A stretch of DNA of 64,000 nucleotides. Source: a virus. Each line of letters starts with the position of its first letter. Position 1 is the first letter of the stretch. A model generated the notes under the pieces. The model was not told the DNA's origin, did no database searches, and saw only the letters and a program-made list of their open reading frames with translations. The position numbers and the translations under genes were made by a program. The DNA lies in the IMG/VR virus record IMGVR_UViG_3300032291_002681, positions 1-64,000 of that record; one strand, 5' to 3'. Of the stretch, positions 29,309 to 38,988 are shown piece by piece.

Positions 29309-30124
29309 ATGGCAGAAGTTAATATTGCACAACAAAATCCAACACCTAGAGAGGTAGAAAAACAAAAATTCGATTTTCCAACGGAAACAATTGAATTGCC
29401 ATCAAAAGGATTGGTATATCCAGAAGGACATCCATTAAGAAGTGGAACTTGTGAAATAAAATATATGACAGCAAGAGAAGAAGATATTCTTGCGAATCAA
29501 AATCTTATTAAAAAAGGTATTGTTTTGGACAAGTTATTTGAATCAGTTGTAGTTCAACCCGGTTTGAACCCAAATGATATCCTTATTGGTGATAAAAACG
29601 CTATTTTAATGGCAACTCGTATTTTAGGATATGGGGCTGATTACCAAGTAGAAATTACTGACCCATTCTCATTGGAAAAACAAGATGTTATTATTGATTT
29701 AGGAAAAGTTCAAACAAAAGATGTTGATGAAGATGTATTGAATTCAAAAAATAGATATACGTTTAAATTACCATCAAATGGAACTGAAATTGTTTTTAAA
29801 TTACTTACACATGGTGATGAGCAAGAAATTACAAAAGAAATACAAGCATTAGAAAAATTAAATAAAAATGCCGGTACGTCATTCGATGTAACTACTAGAT
29901 TGAAATATATGATTGTTTCGGTAGATGGTAACGAAGATAGAGGTTTTGTAAATAGATGGGTGGTTAATTCTTTTTTAGCAAAGGATACGAAAGCATTTAG
30001 AGCGTATGTTAAGGAATTATCACCGGATTTGAATATGAAATTTGAGTTTACATCTGAAGTAACTGGTGAGACGGAGGCGCTAGATATCCCATTTGGGATT
30101 AACTTTTTTTACCCTTCCAACTGA
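29309..30124 (+). CDS. T4-type baseplate/tail assembly chaperone protein, gp26-like
   Basis: 271 residues. The sequence FPTETIELPSKGLVYPEGHPL, then IKYMTAREEDILANQNLIKKG and LLIGDKNAILMATRILGYG-type segments match the T4 base plate protein family (gp26-like). In contractile tails with the order sheath, tube, this gene, tape measure, the equivalent gene encodes a tail assembly chaperone. The last codons overlap the next frame by 32 nt at a run of seven T, so a longer product is probably also made by frameshifting. The stop is TGA at 30122. Confidence 0.8.
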   Translation: MAEVNIAQQNPTPREVEKQKFDFPTETIELPSKGLVYPEGHPLRSGTCEIKYMTAREEDILANQNLIKKGIVLDKLFESVVVQPGLNPNDILIGDKNAILMATRILGYGADYQVEITDPFSLEKQDVIIDLGKVQTKDVDEDVLNSKNRYTFKLPSNGTEIVFKLLTHGDEQEITKEIQALEKLNKNAGTSFDVTTRLKYMIVSVDGNEDRGFVNRWVVNSFLAKDTKAFRAYVKELSPDLNMKFEFTSEVTGETEALDIPFGINFFYPSN

Positions 30125-30323
30125 TTATAAAATTCAACTTCATTCCCAAATTTGGGAAATGGTTCAATTTAGTAATGGATTTACTTGGTCAGAGGTATAT
30201 CACATGCCAACATATCTTCGTAAGTTCTATTTCAATAAACTAATAGACCTTAAGAAAAAAGAAGCAGAAGAACATAAGAAGGCTCAATCAAAAATGAAAT
30301 CAAATAAAGTGAGGATGCGTTAA
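30093..30323 (+). CDS. Frameshifted extension of the tail chaperone (gp51-like)
   Basis: 76 residues in the +1 frame relative to the preceding gene. The first possible start is a TTG at 30093; the first ATG is at 30159. The sequence before that ATG (YKIQLHSQIWEMVQFSNGFTW) reads as genuine protein and leads into EVYHMPTYLRKFYFNKL, a pattern I associate with small T4-like gp51-type proteins. This suggests that the segment is mainly made by a +1 shift at 30104-30110 (TTT TTT T) as a fusion to the upstream protein, as for chaperone extensions of other tailed phages. The C-terminus is very basic. Confidence 0.65.
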   Translation: MGLTFFTLPTDYKIQLHSQIWEMVQFSNGFTWSEVYHMPTYLRKFYFNKLIDLKKKEAEEHKKAQSKMKSNKVRMR

Positions 30324-30338
30324 TATCCTCACTTTTTT
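30306..30338 (+). terminator. Intrinsic terminator after the chaperone extension
   Basis: GTGAGGAT at 30309-30316 pairs with ATCCTCAC at 30325-30332, followed by TTTTTT. Three A-T pairs extend the base. The stop codon of the extension lies in the loop. Confidence 0.8.
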
Positions 30339-30345
30339 ATTTGTC

Positions 30346-30355
30346 AATATTTATT
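30346..30355 (+). promoter_or_regulatory. Candidate late promoter motif
   Basis: AATATTTATT, 19 nt before the ATG at 30375 and directly after a terminator. Confidence 0.4.
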
Positions 30356-30374
30356 GAATATAAACACTCTAATT

Positions 30375-30590
30375 ATGGAAAATAATAAAAAACAAGTTAA
30401 AGAAGGTATATTCGATGCAGCCGATAGATTTGTAACTAAATTTTTTGATGGGTTATCATCTGGTGCTGCGGATACTATTATTAGAAAAGCTGAACAAGCT
30501 AAATTACCACCTCAGGCAATTAAATTAATGAAAGATATTGAAGATAGAGGTGAGGAATTGAGAAGAATAACAAAAGAATTATCTAAGTAA
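30375..30590 (+). CDS. Small hypothetical protein before the tape measure
   Basis: 71 residues from the ATG at 30375; a longer frame from a TTG at 30354 would begin inside the promoter-like motif and is rejected. The protein is helical and charged (GIFDAADRFVTKFFDGLSSGAADTI, then LMKDIEDRGEELRRITKELSK). It lies between the chaperone extension and the tape measure gene, 8 nt upstream of the latter, so a role in tail assembly is plausible. I do not recognise the family. Confidence 0.6.
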   Translation: MENNKKQVKEGIFDAADRFVTKFFDGLSSGAADTIIRKAEQAKLPPQAIKLMKDIEDRGEELRRITKELSK

Positions 30591-30598
30591 ATTATTAA

Positions 30599-33304
30599 AT
30601 GGCACTAACTCCAGAACAAAGAGCAGCTAGAGATGCAGCTAGAGAAGCGGAAGCCGCCTTGCCTATTTTAGAAAGAATTCAAAAATATAGAAATAGAATT
30701 CTTGAGTTGCAAGGAAAGGAAGGGGAATTAACTGCTGCTGAATCTGATGAATTGTATAAGCAAGAAATACTTCTTGCTAAAAATGTTGCTATTCAAGAAA
30801 AAAGAGCAAAAAAGGCACTGGGTACTTATCAACTTGAGCTTGATATTGCCAGTGTATATACATCTCAAGCATCGGATTTATCGTCAATTTCAAAAGTATA
30901 TAAAGGACTGACAGATGTTCAGCAACAAAGTTTAAAAACCGTACAATCATCATTATCAACTGTACAAGGTTCATTGTTAGCCGATGAGAATAAAAAAGCA
31001 TTATTAGATAGTACCTTAACTGGTATAACAGAATTACAAGGACTACAACAAAAAATGGCAGAAACTGGTCCGGAAGATGTAGAAACTCAAAATTCTATCT
31101 CGGCTGCGTATGCTGCGCAAATGAATAGATTAAAAGAAGCAATTGCGATAAAATTATCAATTGGAGAAATTACACAAACTGAAGCCGATGCATTGTTGGC
31201 ATCATTGGATTCGCAACAAGACAGCTTAGCAACTGCACAAAAATATGGTACAATTAATGCGGAAACCAAAGAAATAATAGAGGGGCAGATTCAGGCCTAC
31301 GAAGGTATAAAAAAATCAATTAGAGGGGTAATTGGTACTGCAAAATTATTATTTAGTGGATGGCAAGGATTTGCTAGAGTCACATTAATGGCAGCAGGAC
31401 AGGCTATTGATAAATTAGGAAAAACAACAAGAGAATTTGGTGGGTTTTTAGGGGGAGCTACGGTATCAGCAACAATATTAGGAACTGTATTTGACGATGC
31501 AGGTGATGTTGCTAAAGGATTGGCAGAAGAATTGGGTGGTGTAGATAAGGCAACTTTTGGAGCTCAATTAAATACTAACCTTATGGCCATTAATATGGGT
31601 ATAAGTGGTGCTGAAGCTGCAAAACTAACAGGAGCATTTGCAAGACTAAATGGTGGAAGTGTTCAAACGGCACAAAACCTTGCAGATGGAGCTAAAGAAA
31701 TGGCAAAAACTGCCGGTGTAGTACCATCCAAAGTGATGGCTGATTTAGCAGGTTCTGCTGAAGAATTTGCATTGTATGGTAAAAATGGCGGAAAAAATTT
31801 AGCACAAGCGGCAGTTCAAGCGGCTAAAATGGGAGTTAGTTTAAAAACTATGACCGGAGTTGCTGATAATTTACTTGATTTTGAAAATTCAATCAATAGT
31901 GAATTGGAATTGGGTGCAATGCTTGGTAAAAATATTAATTTAGATAGAGCAAGAGCATTAGCATACGAAGGAGATATAGCAGGTGCAACGCAAGAAACAT
32001 TAAACGCATTGGGTGGGGTTGAAGCTTTTAATCAAATGGATTATTTCCAAAAGAAAAAAACTGCGGAGTTAATGGGAGTTAGTGTTGAGGAGTTACAAAA
32101 AATGGTAACAACTCAAGAAGAAGCGGCAACGATTGGTGGACAAATAAATGGAGCATTTAATACGGTATCAGAAGGATTAACGGCAATAACAACAGGACCA
32201 TTAGGTAATTTTGTAACTGGGTTAAGTGGGGCTATCGGTACAACAAAAGAAATAGGTGAAAATTTTAAATCAGCTGGTGGGTTTTTATCGGATATGGGTG
32301 GTAAAATTAAAGGTATGTTTGGAGCAGCACCCGCATTACCAGGTACACCACCTACACCATCATTACCAGGTACACCACCAGCAGCACCATCGTTACCAAG
32401 TACTCCACCACCACCAACAACAATGGCCCCACAAGCACAAGCCGGACCAGCAGACCAAGCAAATAAAATGTCTAAAATAAAAAGTGGAGATTTGATAAAA
32501 GGGGCAGTTGCATTATTAATATTGGCAGCGGCATTATTTGTAGCAGCAAAAGCATTCCAAGAATTTGCAGAAGTAACTTGGGAATCAGTTGGTATGGGAT
32601 TAGTTGCGTTAGCGGGATTAGCAGGAATCGCGTTTCTACTAAGTAAAATACAGGGTGAAATGATAAAAGGTGCTATTGCGGTAGCTATATTAGGAGCTGC
32701 ATTAATTCCATTTGCATTCGCACTAAATTTAATGAGTAACGTAGATGCGGCTGGGTTACTGGCATCTGGAGCAGCACTTATAGGATTTACTGCAGCAATG
32801 TTTGTATTAGGTGCATTACTAAGTGGACCTGGAGCACTTATATTTGGAGCAGGTGTACTTGGGTTAATTGCATTAGGTGGTGCATTAGTTGTGTTTGGAG
32901 CAGGATTGAATATGGTAGGTTCTGGAATGTCAGCAATAACATCTGCATTACCATTAGTTGTAGAACAAATTGGAATGTTGGCTCAATTAAACTTCTTACC
33001 AATATTCGGATTAGCAGCGGCATTAATGACCTTATCGGTAGCATTGGCGGCAGTTGCTGTTACTGGAATGATGGCATTACCTGCATTACTTGCGTTGGGT
33101 TTAATAGCAGGTGGGGCAGCGGCAGTTATGGGTGGTGGTGAAGAAGGGGGTGATAGAACCGGTGAATTGATTGATGAAATAAAAGGATTGAGAGCAGATT
33201 TGATAGCTGGTAAAATAGCAGTAAATATAGATGGACAAAAAGTTACTTCTAATGTAGGTAAAGTTGTATCTAGAATTAGTTCAAATTCATACGCCAAAGT
33301 ATAA
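30599..33304 (+). CDS. Tail tape measure protein
   Basis: 901 residues. The first 240 are helical and charged with coiled-coil character. Residues around 250-560 have Gly/Ala-rich helical segments (GATVSATILGTVFDDAGDVAKGLAEELGG-like, GVSLKTMTGVADNLLDF). A Pro-rich linker (PGTPPTPSLPGTPPAAPS) at about 580-610 is followed by four or more hydrophobic segments (about 630-850), typical of the membrane-active part of tape measures. It sets tail length and may help DNA entry. Position after the chaperone pair and before baseplate genes agrees. Confidence 0.87.
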   Translation: MALTPEQRAARDAAREAEAALPILERIQKYRNRILELQGKEGELTAAESDELYKQEILLAKNVAIQEKRAKKALGTYQLELDIASVYTSQASDLSSISKVYKGLTDVQQQSLKTVQSSLSTVQGSLLADENKKALLDSTLTGITELQGLQQKMAETGPEDVETQNSISAAYAAQMNRLKEAIAIKLSIGEITQTEADALLASLDSQQDSLATAQKYGTINAETKEIIEGQIQAYEGIKKSIRGVIGTAKLLFSGWQGFARVTLMAAGQAIDKLGKTTREFGGFLGGATVSATILGTVFDDAGDVAKGLAEELGGVDKATFGAQLNTNLMAINMGISGAEAAKLTGAFARLNGGSVQTAQNLADGAKEMAKTAGVVPSKVMADLAGSAEEFALYGKNGGKNLAQAAVQAAKMGVSLKTMTGVADNLLDFENSINSELELGAMLGKNINLDRARALAYEGDIAGATQETLNALGGVEAFNQMDYFQKKKTAELMGVSVEELQKMVTTQEEAATIGGQINGAFNTVSEGLTAITTGPLGNFVTGLSGAIGTTKEIGENFKSAGGFLSDMGGKIKGMFGAAPALPGTPPTPSLPGTPPAAPSLPSTPPPPTTMAPQAQAGPADQANKMSKIKSGDLIKGAVALLILAAALFVAAKAFQEFAEVTWESVGMGLVALAGLAGIAFLLSKIQGEMIKGAIAVAILGAALIPFAFALNLMSNVDAAGLLASGAALIGFTAAMFVLGALLSGPGALIFGAGVLGLIALGGALVVFGAGLNMVGSGMSAITSALPLVVEQIGMLAQLNFLPIFGLAAALMTLSVALAAVAVTGMMALPALLALGLIAGGAAAVMGGGEEGGDRTGELIDEIKGLRADLIAGKIAVNIDGQKVTSNVGKVVSRISSNSYAKV

Positions 33305-33306
33305 CG

Positions 33307-36012
33307 ATGGGAAAGACTATTGAAGAATTATTTAAAACAAAACAATTAGTAGACGGTAAAACGGCTGCTGAAAAATACGAAATTCGTAATAGTAAAGATA
33401 TGCCATTACGTTCTTCTACCGGTGCTATGGATTTACCATTTAAAGCTGTACAAATTGCAAGAAGAAACCTATCATCAAGAACTAGAGAAACAAGATTAGA
33501 ACAAGAGGTAACTGGATTACGAATAATATCTAAATTAGGAGGACCTATTATATATGGTACTGACATTTTTAAATTAAGTACACAAAAAACTGAAATGGTT
33601 TCCGCAATGAAAGATTCGGTTAATCCAAATAATTCAGCTGATAGTGGTTTACTTGGTAACTTATTTCAAAAAGGAAAAGAAAAAGGATTAGAATTATTAA
33701 ATAAAATAGGTGTACAACTACCAACTAAATTAATACCAACCCGAATATCGTTAAATAAAGATTTCAAAGCAGGTAAAGAGCCAGATACAATGGCAACACT
33801 TGCTAAAATAAAGCAAGATGGTGCTGGTAATTTGGCTGGAAAGTTTTTAGCTCAAAATGCAAAAGGAACTCCTAAACAAATAGGTAACCAATTATTGGGT
33901 GGTGGTATTGGTTTATTAAAAGGTGAAGTTAAGAAAAAATTATTTGGAGCACCAAAGCAAGGTGCACAGAATCTTGCCAAAAAAGGTGAAAATGATGTTC
34001 AATACGATAGTACTGCAAGATATTCAGATACCGTTAATCCAATTGATGAAGATTATTTCAAAAGAAATGACCTTTCATCTATATTAGTAGCACAGGAGAC
34101 AAAACAGAATGCTGACCCTGCTGTACAAAAAAGAGTAGATGAATTAGTTCCTAAAGGAAAATCTGTAAATGCATCAAAAAATCCATTTGCTAAATTAGGT
34201 GATAAGGTAGGTGATATTAAAAAAGATAATGAGAAAAAATTATCACAAGCAAAAAAAGTAGGACAGCAAGAAGTATCAGCTGGAAAATCAGTTGGAGATA
34301 CCAAAAGTGGAGCTCCAGCTACTACCGCTGATTCTGTAATTAAATATTCGGATACTGTTGATGAAACATCTGATGATATTGCATTAAGAAATGACCTTTC
34401 TACTATACTTTCTGCAAAAAAAGAAAATGAAGCTCAAAATCCTGATAAGAAAAAAGAAATTGATGCAGCAAAAGGAAATACGGCACCTGTAAATGCATCA
34501 AAAAATCCATTTGCAAACTTAGGTCAAAAAATAGGTGATATTAAAAAAGAAAGTGAACAAAAATTATCCCAGGCCAAAAAAGTAGGACAGCAAGAAGTAT
34601 CTTCCGGTAAAAAAGTTGGAGATACCAAAAGTGGAGGCTCAACAACTACCGCTGATTCTGTAATTAGATATTCCGATACTGTAGATGAAACACAGGATGA
34701 TGTAAAGTTAAGAAATGACCTTTCTACTATACTTACATCAAAAAATGAAAAAGAAAAACAAACTCCTGATAAAAAGAAGCAAATTGAAGCAGCAAAAGGA
34801 AACGTAGGTGCTTTAAATGTAAAACAAAATCCATTTGCAAAATCGGAGGATAAAGTTAAATCCGCTGATGAAGATACAAAAAGTGGATTACAATCTGGTA
34901 GAAAATTAGGACAGCAATCTATATCAGATGGTACTAAAAAAGTAGGAGATTTATCAGCAGCTACTTCAGATGTTATTACATATACATCGACGGTAGATGA
35001 AGCACAAGATGATGTAAAGTTAAGAAACGATTTATCAACTAAGTTAGAAGCATTGACAAAAGCAAGTACTGCAGTTTCTAGTGCGGGGGGTGTTTCTGGA
35101 CTATCTAGAACTGATGTACAAAAAAATATGTATTCATCTCTAAAAAATAAATCAAGTGATGGTAAACCATCAAATTCATTAAAAACTAAATATGGTATTG
35201 AAAGTAGTGATAAGTTGGATTTTTTAAATGAAAAGGCACAATATACTGCAACTGCAGGTGGGAAGCTGCAATTAACGGATGGTACTTATTTAGATGATTG
35301 GGATTTTATAACTCTTAAATTTCAATCAAGAGCTACAGGCAAAGCGGTAAATTTTAGAGCAACTGTTAGTGGTATATCTGAAACGGTATCACCATCATGG
35401 GATAGTGGTAAATTCATAGGTTCTCCGTTTAACTATTATACATATAGTAGTATTGAGAGGAGTGTTAGTTTTAATTTTAAAGTATATTCAACAACATCGG
35501 CACAACACGTTGCAGCTTGGCAAAGAATAAACTTTTTGACTGGACTGGCATACCCACAAGGATATAACCAACCATACGCAACCCCACCATTTGTTTTACT
35601 TACGTTGGGTAATTTGTATGTAAATAAAAATGCGTATATTGAATCACTATCATATACGATGGATGATAATGCTGGTTGGGAAATTGGATTAAATGATGAA
35701 AGTGTAAAAACTTACAAATGTCCTATTGTTGTAGATGTTTCAATTACTTTGAAATTCGTAGAAAGTAGAAATACAACCAGTGGTGGTAAGTTTTATGGTT
35801 TTGAGCTTGGACGAGAAGCAACCGCGGAAGTACCATCATCAGCGAATGCACAGTTATCAAATGATTCAAATGCAAGTGCAGGTTTATTAACTACACAACC
35901 AAAAGATACAAAAGTTGATATCAACGAAAAGAAAAATTTAAATAAAAAGAAACAAACGCAAAAAAGTTCAGTTAAGGCAAACACAAACGTAAAAAATCAG
36001 TTAAAAAAGTAA
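33307..36012 (+). CDS. Baseplate tube-cap-like protein with internal tandem repeats
   Basis: 901 residues. The C-terminal domain (about 640-850) has YSSIERSVSFNFKVYS, AAWQRINFLTGLAYPQ, PPFVLLTLGNLYVNKNAYI and SLSYTMDDNAGWEIG, resembling T4 gp48/gp54-type tube initiator or cap proteins. The N-terminus (SKDMPLRSSTGAMDLPFK, then GLRIISKLGGPIIYGTDI) is likely part of the same unit. Between them lie four copies of a Lys-rich unit of about 108 residues, with RNDLSTIL-type motifs at Arg253, Arg361, Arg469 and Arg573 and repeated KVGQQEVS and NPFA segments. The insert is unusual for the family. It starts 3 nt after the tape measure stop. Confidence 0.7.
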   Translation: MGKTIEELFKTKQLVDGKTAAEKYEIRNSKDMPLRSSTGAMDLPFKAVQIARRNLSSRTRETRLEQEVTGLRIISKLGGPIIYGTDIFKLSTQKTEMVSAMKDSVNPNNSADSGLLGNLFQKGKEKGLELLNKIGVQLPTKLIPTRISLNKDFKAGKEPDTMATLAKIKQDGAGNLAGKFLAQNAKGTPKQIGNQLLGGGIGLLKGEVKKKLFGAPKQGAQNLAKKGENDVQYDSTARYSDTVNPIDEDYFKRNDLSSILVAQETKQNADPAVQKRVDELVPKGKSVNASKNPFAKLGDKVGDIKKDNEKKLSQAKKVGQQEVSAGKSVGDTKSGAPATTADSVIKYSDTVDETSDDIALRNDLSTILSAKKENEAQNPDKKKEIDAAKGNTAPVNASKNPFANLGQKIGDIKKESEQKLSQAKKVGQQEVSSGKKVGDTKSGGSTTTADSVIRYSDTVDETQDDVKLRNDLSTILTSKNEKEKQTPDKKKQIEAAKGNVGALNVKQNPFAKSEDKVKSADEDTKSGLQSGRKLGQQSISDGTKKVGDLSAATSDVITYTSTVDEAQDDVKLRNDLSTKLEALTKASTAVSSAGGVSGLSRTDVQKNMYSSLKNKSSDGKPSNSLKTKYGIESSDKLDFLNEKAQYTATAGGKLQLTDGTYLDDWDFITLKFQSRATGKAVNFRATVSGISETVSPSWDSGKFIGSPFNYYTYSSIERSVSFNFKVYSTTSAQHVAAWQRINFLTGLAYPQGYNQPYATPPFVLLTLGNLYVNKNAYIESLSYTMDDNAGWEIGLNDESVKTYKCPIVVDVSITLKFVESRNTTSGGKFYGFELGREATAEVPSSANAQLSNDSNASAGLLTTQPKDTKVDINEKKNLNKKKQTQKSSVKANTNVKNQLKK

Positions 36013-36019
36013 ATAGGAT

Positions 36020-36307
36020 ATGAGTAGATATAGAAATAACGAAGTTAAAAAAACTTTTGATGGTAAGGAAGTATATAGAACTAGGATACATCCAAATATA
36101 CCATTATCAGATAACGATGTATATGTAATGACTGAAACTGGTGATAGACTTGATACCTTAGCGTATGAATATTATGAAAATTCTTCTTTATGGTGGATAA
36201 TAGCATGTGCAAATAATATACATAATGCACCTATGGGATTGGAAGATGGTACAATATTAAGAATCCCTCAAAATTATATTCAAATACAAAACATTTTTAC
36301 ACAATAA
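36020..36307 (+). CDS. LysM-like baseplate wedge protein, gp53-like
   Basis: 95 residues. The segment GDRLDTLAYEYYENSSLWWIIACANNI followed by LEDGTILRIP is the LysM-like pattern found in T4 gp53 and in tail protein X of P2-type phages. These proteins bridge the baseplate hub and wedges or the tube end. The gene lies between the tube-cap-like and hub genes with 7 nt and 3 nt gaps. It is shorter than T4 gp53 (196 residues), closer to the size of protein X. Confidence 0.8.
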   Translation: MSRYRNNEVKKTFDGKEVYRTRIHPNIPLSDNDVYVMTETGDRLDTLAYEYYENSSLWWIIACANNIHNAPMGLEDGTILRIPQNYIQIQNIFTQ

Positions 36308-36310
36308 TTT

Positions 36311-38611
36311 ATGTCAAGTTTTCCAAATTTATCAAACTTCAAACCTTACATCAAAACTGAATTGGATAATAGGGTAGCGGGCAAACGAAATATCTCCGAA
36401 TTAAACGCTTGGGTTAGGGTATCTTCTGGTGTTGGTGATGGGCTTGTACTATTATCCAATCCAAGTTTTAAATTGTTTGGGGCAGCTGGAGAAGGTTCTA
36501 TATATGGTGATGGTAAGACTAGTGGTACGCTGGGAACTACTTGGGGTGGGGCGGCTGTATCGGCTGAAACCGAAGATTCTGGATTTAGACCTAAACCAAA
36601 TATAACATCTATTGAAATTGATGAAGGTGCTGGTACATTAAGTAGAAAGGCATCGTTTACAATAACCTGTTATACTAAGGGGCAATTGGATACTCTATGT
36701 GAGTACTTTTTAGAACCTGGCTATACTATTTTTTTAGAATGGGGATGGAATCTTCCTCAATCTTTAAATAATTATTCGCCAAACTTAGATGTAAACACTG
36801 TAGCTAGTTATCAAAGTTTTGAGATGGTAAATAAAGCAAGAGAAAATTGTGGTGGTACATACGATAATTATTTGGGATATATAACGGGAGGCGGTATATC
36901 ATCAACAGCAGATACTTATGAAATTTCAGTCAAATGTACTGGATTTACAGAATTACCTGCATATTTTATGGGAGCTGATAATTCTGAAAAAGGAATATCC
37001 GATTCATTAAGTGCACCTGAATATAATACTGCTCAAATTGCAGGAGCAACTTCATTAGGTAAGAAACGATTTATGATGGCTTTTAATAGATTGCCATCAA
37101 ATAGAAGAACTATAAGAGTAGCTTCACTTATTGACAATACCGATGTGGCTAACGAAGCAACTTTTATAAATGTTGATGAAACTGTTAAAGGGGAGGTAAA
37201 CGATAAAACGTCCGGTACTATTATTGCTGGTATAGAGCTAAACGATGAAGAAGCAGATATTGGTGGTGGGGTAATAGTTGAATTTCCGGCTGGTACTATG
37301 TTTGTAAAAGATGAAGCTTACATAAAGTTTGGTGCATTAGTACAAATAATAAATCAAATCGGAATAGATGGGTTTAAGTTAGGTAATCAAGTTATCAAAA
37401 CCGAAATACGAACAAATAGAACAGCATGTTGTGCATTTCCTGAAATATTTAGTACGGATAAATCTAAACTATTTATACCAAATGCAAAAACACCAAATTT
37501 TGATTTAAATTCGGCAGCAAATTCAATAAAACCACCTGAAGGTGTAGTTAAGGATTTTTATGATTGCTCAATTGGTGATGGTGATTATAAAATACAATTT
37601 CCAGCAGCAGGAAAAATTGAAAATGGTAAAGCACAGAAAAAAAATACTGGCTCCAGTCCTGTTAGTACTACAATCCAAAGTAAAGTAGATTCTACATTTA
37701 TATCTCTAACCAAAGAACAGGGACAGTGGGGATTTTTGGATGACCTTTATGTTAATTTAGATTTTGCAAAGGGAATATTAGAGGCTAAAAACTTTTCAAT
37801 AAAAGATGGATTGTATCAAATATTAAACGGAATGTCATCTGCTGCAGGCGGTATTTGGGATTTTCAAATTATCCCAAATGAAAATAATACTCAACTAAAA
37901 GTAATTGATTTAAATTTGACACCAACTAACGGTGATGAGCCATATTTATTTGTATTAGCTGGATTAAAATCTATTTTTATAGATGCATCTTTGGATATGG
38001 ATATAAGTGGTGCTAAGATGAATCAAATAATTGGTAATAGACTTGGAGCAACTTTAAATGGAAGTCAAAAAGATGTAAAATTTTCAGAAGAAAATACGGG
38101 ATTGTTTACTAGTAAAAAAGATAAAGTTTTAACGGAAATAGTAGAAAGGGCAAAACCGGCAGTAGCTACACCACCAGAAGGTGGGGATGTTGATATTGAG
38201 GAGATGAAGAAGAAAAACTTAAAATTATTTTTAGATAAATCAAGTTATATGCCATATCCAAAATATCAAAGTGCGGATGTTCCAGCCACACTACTTACGA
38301 AAGATGGTACACCTGGTGCATGTTTCCCATCTGCATATAACGACCAATCGATATTTGAATATTTTAAAAATAAAAATGATAAAGACTTTGTTAGAAAAGA
38401 AAATAAGAGAGTGGGACCTATCATGCCGATTAAATTTACATTTACCATACATGGTATAAGTGGAATTAAAAGAGGTGATAAATTTAAAGTATCTGGATTA
38501 CCTAAAAACTATGAGAAAAATGGGTTTTTCCAAGTAACATCAGTAAAACACGTAATATCGGATATGTTATGGAAAACTGATATAGAAGGAAGTTTTAGAC
38601 AATCATCATAA
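36311..38611 (+). CDS. Baseplate hub protein, gp27/gpD-like
   Basis: 766 residues. The segments ITSIEIDEGAGTLSRKASFTI, EYFLEPGYTIFLEWGWN, and the C-terminal KFTFTIHGISGIKRGDKFKVSG followed by GFFQVTSVKHVISD are typical of hub proteins of contractile tails. The hub connects tube and spike and forms the centre of the baseplate. No lysozyme motif is seen, so the cell-wall-cutting function of T4 gp5 must be elsewhere. Position after the LysM-like gene is the same as protein D in P2-type tails. Confidence 0.75.
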   Translation: MSSFPNLSNFKPYIKTELDNRVAGKRNISELNAWVRVSSGVGDGLVLLSNPSFKLFGAAGEGSIYGDGKTSGTLGTTWGGAAVSAETEDSGFRPKPNITSIEIDEGAGTLSRKASFTITCYTKGQLDTLCEYFLEPGYTIFLEWGWNLPQSLNNYSPNLDVNTVASYQSFEMVNKARENCGGTYDNYLGYITGGGISSTADTYEISVKCTGFTELPAYFMGADNSEKGISDSLSAPEYNTAQIAGATSLGKKRFMMAFNRLPSNRRTIRVASLIDNTDVANEATFINVDETVKGEVNDKTSGTIIAGIELNDEEADIGGGVIVEFPAGTMFVKDEAYIKFGALVQIINQIGIDGFKLGNQVIKTEIRTNRTACCAFPEIFSTDKSKLFIPNAKTPNFDLNSAANSIKPPEGVVKDFYDCSIGDGDYKIQFPAAGKIENGKAQKKNTGSSPVSTTIQSKVDSTFISLTKEQGQWGFLDDLYVNLDFAKGILEAKNFSIKDGLYQILNGMSSAAGGIWDFQIIPNENNTQLKVIDLNLTPTNGDEPYLFVLAGLKSIFIDASLDMDISGAKMNQIIGNRLGATLNGSQKDVKFSEENTGLFTSKKDKVLTEIVERAKPAVATPPEGGDVDIEEMKKKNLKLFLDKSSYMPYPKYQSADVPATLLTKDGTPGACFPSAYNDQSIFEYFKNKNDKDFVRKENKRVGPIMPIKFTFTIHGISGIKRGDKFKVSGLPKNYEKNGFFQVTSVKHVISDMLWKTDIEGSFRQSS

Positions 38612-38616
38612 TAAAT

Positions 38617-38988
38617 ATGTTAGACATTAAACGATATAAAATAATTAATAAGGATACTACCGTTTACAATGGTGTAAGTATAAAAACATATACGCCAAAT
38701 GTAACTGAAACAGATTATAAAAGAGGATATGTAACTCGGTACTTTGTACAAAAGGCTAATGATATCGAATCGGTAATATATGAAGTAGATTATATAGGAT
38801 TTAGTAAAGCAATAGATAATCCGTTTTACACTTGTGAAAGTATTAATTGGAGAATAATTGGAGATGATGCAGCTATCAAAGATTCTAATCTCAAAGCAAT
38901 AAAATTGGTAATTCCTAAAATCCCAAAAATACAATTGTATTTACCAAACTTATTACAGTTTAAACAAAAAAAAGATTTGGAAGTTTAA
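38617..38988 (+). CDS. Hypothetical protein at the end of the tail operon
   Basis: 123 residues, basic, beta-rich, with many aromatic residues (RGYVTRYFVQKANDIESVIYEVDYIGF). It starts 5 nt after the hub gene stop, so it is translated with it. It could be a small baseplate protein. I do not recognise the family. Confidence 0.6.
   Translation: MLDIKRYKIINKDTTVYNGVSIKTYTPNVTETDYKRGYVTRYFVQKANDIESVIYEVDYIGFSKAIDNPFYTCESINWRIIGDDAAIKDSNLKAIKLVIPKIPKIQLYLPNLLQFKQKKDLEV

Noticed and set aside
30354-30374. TTG start extending the 71-residue gene upstream
   Set aside because: It would start inside the late-type promoter motif; the ATG at 30375 gives a normal leader.
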